The position numbers and the translations under genes were made by a program. A stretch of DNA of 64,000 nucleotides from Ctena decussata (lineage: Eukaryota > Mollusca > Bivalvia > Lucinida > Lucinidae), in NCBI GenBank assembly GCA_963989385.1, contig OZ022500.1, forward strand, positions 23,078,460-23,142,459. The letters are read 5' to 3'. The notes under the pieces are model-generated. The model made no database searches. It was not told the origin of the DNA and saw only the letters and a program-made list of their open reading frames with translations. Each line of letters begins with the position of its first letter. Within the stretch, counting starts at the first letter, position 1. Positions 60,595 through 64,000 of the stretch are shown piece after piece.

Positions 60595-61674
60595 ATTCAT
60601 TGGTGTGCTTTATTTGTGAAAGAAAAAAAGAGATGCTGTATAAAAATATGCTGGAAGCAGTTTTCTGTTGCTTGAGCAAGTTTTTGAAGTTTTGCAGCGA
60701 TATTTTGATGGATGTTTTTTTTTTTCTTTGTTTTTTTTTTCTGCAAATATTGTCTTATATTGCCAGTGCTAGCAAAGGTGTTTCTAAATAACTATGCCAG
60801 TTCAAAGATATTATACTTGGTCCACAAGGTTTGTATTCAACTTATCACATTATCCTTCTGTGATCAGTCAGCTCACAAAAAATATTGGATAATAACCCTG
60901 AAATTGCCCAAACAGACATCAACAGAATTATTTTCCAACTGATGTCAGCAGAGAAATTAATTTGCCAAAATTATTATTCAGCTTACATTGGTAGACATTA
61001 AACTACTGAAAAAAATTGATAGTGCTGGCATGCTGGTATTGGGCAGAAAAAATTCAGTTCCTGTACCAAATAGTTGGCCTGAAGTCACTTTTGCCTATAA
61101 CGTAAACATTGACCAAAACTTTAATTCAATGTGGTCTGTCGAGTGACTGCTATAGCTCTCACTGTATAGCTGTCACTGTACTTTTGTACATACCAGCTGA
61201 TAAAAAAACACACACACACAAAACTTTCTGATCTGGTTTCTGTGCAGACTTATCACAGTAGAACAAATAACAATTGTGGATACATCTTGATGAACTCATT
61301 CAACTCTGGTTCAAGAAGAAATCATGTATTAATTGTTTATCATAATATACATCTTGTGCACTGTGACATCATTTTATATCATGCTTTGCAATAAGATTGC
61401 CTTCCATCCTGCAATTCTTACTTCTGTGATAAACTGTTTGTGAATTGTGTACATTGCTTCTAGCTGTTTGTAGACCCATGAGACAAAATAAGCCACATTG
61501 TTAATGTACATGTATATGCAAAACGCAGCATGCTAATATGAGCCTGTGCACATGCTTAGAGCAGGTGTGTGCAACAGAGCTCAAATGAAGCATACTGGAT
61601 GTTGATGCAAGCAGACCTCAATTCTCAAATTCTATTTTTACCTTTATAATAGATATTGCATACATGAAACGCGA

Positions 61675-61891
61675 CATGACAAAATCAACAAAGTGGCATG
61701 TGCGCCCAGCGAAGACTCAGATTAGCCTTGGAATCTGATTAATCTTAGCTGTGTGGTCAAAGGGTAGCTAAGGATCTAAGCTACCTCCATGCCGACAGCA
61801 AAGGCTCTACTCAGACTGGGGGATGCCCAGGCTGATAAGAGCCTTTGCCGGGCGCAGATGCTACTTTGTTGGTTTTGTCATGTCTCGGCTC
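61675..61891. mobile_element. Family-A MITE, copy 12
   Basis: Starts gaaacgcgacatgac and ends catgtctcggctc; the left arm is shortened. Confidence 0.7.
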
Positions 61892-62046
61892 ATTTATAGT
61901 GTGCAAGTCGGGGAGACACGGCCTAATTAAGGTCTGCTCTGTGTTAACATTCAGTAAGCTTTGTGCTTTACAAGGGTCATGTTTATAAAGTAGTAAACAT
62001 CTAACTGAATATGCTTCTAGCCATATTACTACTGTGGTATGAGATC

Positions 62047-62289
62047 AGGCCTTGAGGTTATAAAACTTTCTTTGTGCTCAACTCAGCTGAGCATGAAATT
62101 TTCTCTGTTGATAAATATGAAAATGCCGACTAATGTTGACACTTTCATATTCATAAGCAGAGAAAATTTCATTCTCAGCTAATCTGACCAAGAAAACAAT
62201 GTTATTATCAGTAATTTGCTATTTATTAGCAGGTAAAATTTCATGCTCACCTGAGTTGACCACGAATTTTTTTTTATAACCACGGAGCC
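62047..62289. mobile_element. Family-H MITE, copy 2
   Basis: Termini ggccttgaggttataaaac and ttataaccacggagcc. The same internal motifs occur in the other orientation. Confidence 0.75.
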
Positions 62290-62751
62290 TGTTTAATAAA
62301 CTTTCATCAAACAGCTATGTACTGATAAACTAAGGTGAAAAATTAATCAGTGAAATCTCAAAATTTAATAGTCATAAGGAAGTTTCAAAGCTGATTCTGT
62401 ATTTTGAAACATTTTGGTCAAGGAATAGAGGCAAAATGGTATGTGAAGCTGCGACTCTTTGTATGGGCTATCATTTCTTTGGTCATTTATAAGAAAGAAA
62501 ACCAAATTTTATCAGTGATACATGGATCACAGCAGCAGCATCCTCCAAAGTTCAAAGTTGAAAGAAAACTAACACCAGAAGTTAAACCTGATTTAGTTGT
62601 TAAGCAACAGAACAAATAACCAGATCATGGAAAACTTCTTATGGTTAGTGCAAACTGTACAAGCCTGGACTAGCCTGCACATTTATGCAGTCTGGTAAAA
62701 TGTTATATCAGTTAACACTGGTGCAGGCACTAAGGGCTTATCATCCAAGTC

Positions 62752-62995
62752 TTAAGGTGTATGGTTACAGAGGTATGATTTGGCTGCCATTTTATACAAA
62801 GGAGACAACTTCAACAATTTTATTTTGTTTCCTTGGTTGATGAATTCCTTCTCCAGTAGAAGCTACTGTTAAAGAAAAGAATTTGCTCTCTAAGGAGCAA
62901 ATTCTTTCCTTTAAGAGTAGTCTTATACAAGAAGGGAGGAAAGTAATTCCATATCACAGTGATATCCCTTGGAAGTGTCTCCATAAACCTTTAGA
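62752..62995. mobile_element. Family-F repeat, copy 6
   Basis: taaggtgtatggttac at the left, a nearly perfect inverted pair gaatttgctctctaaggagc / gagcaaattctttcc at the centre, and ccataaacctttaga at the right. Confidence 0.5.
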
Positions 62996-63542
62996 TTGGT
63001 CTTCTTATGAAGCAGCTGATACTAAAAGCCTGAGAAAGAGTTACAGCTTCACTTATTCTTATCACTGTATTGTGTTATAGATGTTTTTGTTTACGACTGA
63101 TATGTGAAGGTACCCTGTGTTTTTGAGAATCTCAACAACTGCATTTGTGCTGCTGCAGTTCACAAATAAAACTTCTTCCATTTACTGCTATTGAAATATC
63201 TTCTTGTTATTTTATCCTCCAATATTTGAATGCCAAAAGCGACTATTTATCCTAAACTTTCTGATAACGCACATGAAGAAAAGTGAGGATCCAAACTGGT
63301 GAGGATCTACATGGTATCATTTTCATAAAACATTCTTATGTTTGAGGACTGAAGATTTCAATACAGTCACCTAATCAGGTGGCTTTACATTTTTACAATC
63401 AGCAAAGACTCAAACCAGTCAGTGAGCCCCTGCAGTCCAGCTAGTCTTCTTTTTGTGCCTTTAGATTCCTCAGCATTTATACGTTTGAGCAAACAGAAAA
63501 GGCTCCGGCTAGACTGCACGGATGTCTCCGTTGTAGCAGTTT

Positions 63543-63597
63543 GCATATGCATTAGACAATATCCTGTCTTAGACAGGATATTGCTTAATGCATATGC
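63543..63597. repeat. 55-bp near-perfect palindrome
   Basis: gcatatgcattagacaatat pairs with atattgcttaatgcatatgc; 25 of 27 positions match around a one-base centre. Confidence 0.85.
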
Positions 63598-63648
63598 TAA
63601 GTGCTACCAGTTTACTGAATCCCACTATATAAACAGTTCAATTAATAA

Positions 63649-63990
63649 CGAGCTCTAGTAGTGCAGTTGATGAAGCATTTGCTTACTGTACAAGCGGTAC
63701 CAAGTCTGAATCCAGCCAGTGGTTCAACTCTACACTGTTTAACAGGTTCCACCGCACACATCCTACCATCATCTTGACATGACTGAAATATTGTTGCAAT
63801 GGAGTGAGTGAGTGAACTCGGGTTTAACGTCCCACCAACATCGAGGTCATATGGAGACGGGACCTCGGTTTAAAGTCTCATCCGAAAGACCGGAGAAGCG
63901 GGGGTTCGATCTTGCGATCCCTGGGTTGGTAGTCGGGAGTGTTGTTGCAATGGAGGAAAACTCAAATGTCATGCATATATCCATCCACAA
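63649..63990 (+). mobile_element. Second-type SINE interrupted by another SINE
   Basis: The head gagctctagtagtgcagttg, then catgactgaaatattgttgc, then after the insertion atgcatatatccatccac as the tail. The inserted piece is listed separately. Confidence 0.6.
63805..63941 (+). mobile_element. Third SINE-like insert (137 bp) with 14-bp duplication
   Basis: tgagtgagtgaactcggg to agtcgggagtg, flanked by ttgttgcaatggag at 63791-63804 and 63942-63955. Contains gggtttaacgtcccacc and a B-box-like ggttcgatctt. A retroposed short element inside the second-type SINE. Confidence 0.72.
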
Positions 63991-64000
63991 ATCACTAAAA

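Larger units (their letters stand above)
46440..64000. other. Downstream 17.6 kb without a recognised gene
   Basis: Only short ORFs without family motifs occur; the longest (53239-53628, 129 codons) has no recognisable domain. It may be intergenic or an intron of another gene. Mobile elements are listed separately. Stretches where nothing specific was seen include 46880-47220, 50420-51380, 52800-53750, 53820-54270, 56080-56500, 56810-57470, 59100-60210 and 60600-61670. Confidence 0.6.

Overview
The window looks like nuclear DNA of a metazoan, most likely a marine bivalve mollusc. It is AT-rich, has one long spliced gene with GT-AG introns, and is crowded with short inverted-repeat transposons, tRNA-derived SINEs and elements carrying tandem cores of about 165 bp. 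That repeat style is known from clams and oysters; the species assignment is an inference. There is no bacterial-type operon, CRISPR array or rRNA gene.

One gene can be supported: a nuclear receptor of subfamily NR1 on the + strand. Seven coding exons run from 2270 (first ATG) to 46264 (stop). All phases agree (1,1->0->1->0->0->1), giving a predicted 879-residue protein. Order: a short acidic N-terminus (exon 1), a C4 zinc-finger DNA-binding domain split CEGCK|GFFRR between exons 2 and 3, a very long hinge in one 1430-nt exon, and a ligand-binding domain in exons 4 to 7 that ends in an intact AF-2 helix. The ligand-binding domain resembles the PPAR / Rev-erb-E75 / E78 clade (NR1C/D/E). The T-box and a three-residue insertion between the fingers fit none of these well. 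The hinge carries a CtBP-type PLDLS motif, two LxxLL motifs and two SUMO consensus sites.

Layout: 1-2228 is upstream intron or 5' flank. 2229-46264 is the gene, with a 27.5-kb first coding intron and five introns of about 1 to 4.6 kb. A polyadenylation signal lies at 46413. From about 46.4 kb to 64 kb no gene was recognised; the sequence is intergenic or intronic and full of repeats.

The rest is a record of mobile-element activity. At least eight inverted-repeat MITE families (called A to H here) occur in two to fourteen copies each. There are two piggyBac-like TTAA elements, a mariner-like TA element of 914 bp, a PIF/Harbinger-like TAA element, three SINE types, pearl-like elements and several clear nested insertions with target-site duplications. 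A notable pattern is that MITEs sit within about 25 to 85 bp upstream of four of the seven coding-exon acceptors, and exon 5 (in-frame, 168 nt) is bracketed by copies of the same family.
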